Origin: an uncultured Marinicella sp.
GTDB lineage: Bacteria; Pseudomonadota; Gammaproteobacteria; Xanthomonadales; Marinicellaceae
Reading direction: 5' to 3'
NCBI GenBank assembly: GCA_938008005.1
Contig: CALLLZ010000449.1
Location: 1-13,909, forward strand
DNA length: 13,909 bases
Shown here: positions 13,104 to 13,909 of the stretch, piece by piece
Layout: every line of letters starts with the position of its first letter
How positions within the stretch are numbered: the first letter of the stretch is position 1
The notes under the pieces: model-generated
The model's database searches: none
Seen by the model: only the letters and a program-made list of their open reading frames with translations
What the model was told of the DNA's origin: nothing
Program-made: the position numbers and the translations under genes

Positions 13104-13690
13104 AGTTTGGTGGTTGATTTTTCAAGTATATAAAAAATCAGCAAAGCAACTATGACCACTATTGCAGAAACAGTTCCATACTCAAACGACCACAGTTCAT
13201 GTAATTTTTCTGAAGTTAACTGGCTGAGTTGGTAGATGCCCTTAACATGGTCATAGGCGAGCATAAATACCCATGTGCCCAGAAACAAAGCCACAAAACA
13301 GATCAGTGCGTCTATCTTTCCAGTGGCCATACCAACAATGGTGGTACCTGGACAGTATCCCGCCATGGCAAACCCAGTACCCAAAATCAAGCCACCAATT
13401 AACTGCGCGACCAGGTAGTTGTCAGGAAAAACAACCAAATCTAGATTCATCACACCAAAATAGGACAAATAGAATAAACCCAGCATGGCAGTAATGATGG
13501 CAGTAAACATAACTTTAAAAACCATGAAATCTTTCAATAAAAATTGACCTACCAATTTTTTTGCATGGCCCAGGCCACCGCGTTCTAGTACAAAACCAAA
13601 GGCAACACCTATCAACAATGCCCACCATAAGTTCATGGCATCTGATATGTACCCATAGGCATACAAAGGAAAGTTTATTGAGGTATTCAT
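13100..13690 (-). CDS. YeeE/YedE (DUF395) sulfur transporter subunit, PmpB-like
   Basis: This is an integral membrane protein of 196 residues from the ATG at 13690. The frame opens 23 codons earlier, but the ATG at 13690 overlaps the stop of the preceding gene as ATGA and begins the recognisable family sequence. It has about five hydrophobic segments. Signatures are GFVLERGGLG (32-41), a KLVGQFLLKDF...FKVMFTA stretch and GFAMAGYCPGTT (106-117) with C113, the conserved thiol of this half of the family. YeeE/TsuA-type transporters move thiosulfate along conserved cysteines; in split systems (PmpA/PmpB) each half supplies part of the path. Here this subunit is the GYCPGT half and the preceding gene is the GGCTSG half. 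The exact substrate is inferred. Confidence 0.9.
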   Translation of the reverse strand: MNTSINFPLYAYGYISDAMNLWWALLIGVAFGFVLERGGLGHAKKLVGQFLLKDFMVFKVMFTAIITAMLGLFYLSYFGVMNLDLVVFPDNYLVAQLIGGLILGTGFAMAGYCPGTTIVGMATGKIDALICFVALFLGTWVFMLAYDHVKGIYQLSQLTSEKLHELWSFEYGTVSAIVVIVALLIFYILEKSTTKL

Positions 13691-13909
13691 TGCCAATCCT
13701 TGCGAAAAAAAATGATGGTTAAATATGCGCCCACAAACAGGGCCAGCATAAATACCCAACTACCTACACTCAATAATGCGCCTCCGGTTAAAGCTTGGCC
13801 GCTGGTACAACCTCCTGCCAATCGTGCGCCGATACCCATCAATATCCCTCCAGATGCTGCTGATATCAATCGTTTACGATTGGTCATGTTAACACCTTTC
13901 ATGATGCCT
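13687..13909 (-). CDS. YeeE/YedE sulfur transporter subunit, PmpA-like, 5' end missing
   Basis: This is the C-terminal part of the partner transporter half. An ATG exists at 13902, and another at 13887 preceded by AAAGGTG, but the frame is still open at the right edge. Family members usually carry another ~70-110 residues of membrane helices before this motif, so I read the gene as truncated by the window. The visible 71 residues from the 13902 ATG contain GIGARLAGGCTSG with its conserved cysteine, and one further membrane segment (~44-66). Its TGA shares bases with the ATG of the next gene (4-base overlap), which implies coupled translation and a stoichiometric complex. If 13887 were the true start, this would be an unusually short half. 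Confidence 0.8.
   Translation of the reverse strand, partial: GIMKGVNMTNRKRLISAASGGILMGIGARLAGGCTSGQALTGGALLSVGSWVFMLALFVGAYLTIIFFRKDWQ

Noticed and set aside
13691..13759. Upstream start extending the PmpB-like protein by 23 residues
   Set aside because: It would lie inside the preceding transporter gene; the ATGA overlap at 13690 is the natural coupled start.
1..13909. CRISPR array, tRNA/rRNA, insertion sequence or prophage
   Set aside because: I saw no regularly spaced repeats, cloverleaf-like sequence, transposase or phage gene on either strand by eye.

Overview
The window looks like an ordinary chromosomal stretch of a low-to-moderate GC gammaproteobacterium. The nrdA/nrdB pair has the Pseudomonas aeruginosa-type layout (tandem ATP cones in a ~960-residue alpha subunit), and it sits beside rlmB, a hybrid sensor kinase, a LysR regulator and a sulfur-uptake cluster. 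I cannot name the genus from sequence alone.

Layout, left to right. Positions 1-672 (minus) hold the start of an AT-rich gene that runs off the left edge; it resembles PD-(D/E)XK nucleases and looks like accessory DNA. A good intrinsic terminator separates it from nrdB (763-1995, minus). nrdA (2188-5070, minus) lies upstream of nrdB, with a perfect 11-bp stem hairpin in the gap between them. Upstream again are rlmB (5433-6185, minus) and a large hybrid histidine kinase (6410-8974, minus). The kinase carries its own receiver and HPt domains and has no response regulator beside it.

A control region of about 390 bases (8975-9365), rich in small repeats, separates the kinase from a divergent Crp/Fnr-family regulator (9366-9935, plus). 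An FNR-like box follows the regulator and precedes an exported alpha/beta hydrolase of the BAAT/acyl-CoA-thioesterase type (10015-10851, plus). A 38-base near-perfect palindrome lies between that hydrolase and the convergent SRPBCC-family gene (10961-11461, minus). The SRPBCC gene is divergent from a LysR regulator (11604-12509, plus), and a perfect 12-bp inverted repeat sits between them as the likely LysR operator.

The right end (12522-13909, minus) is a tight three-gene operon: a split YeeE/YedE (PmpA/PmpB-like) sulfur-compound transporter followed by a membrane-anchored rhodanese-like protein. Two successive 4-base start/stop overlaps (ATGA and GTGA) link the three genes. The rhodanese lacks its catalytic cysteine, and its only cysteine is its very last residue. 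This is the most unusual protein in the window.

Several genes (1-672, the kinase, LysR) show a near-consensus -10 hexamer 7-15 bases before the ATG and no Shine-Dalgarno, which suggests leaderless or very short-leader mRNAs. I saw no RNA genes, CRISPR array, insertion sequence or prophage.
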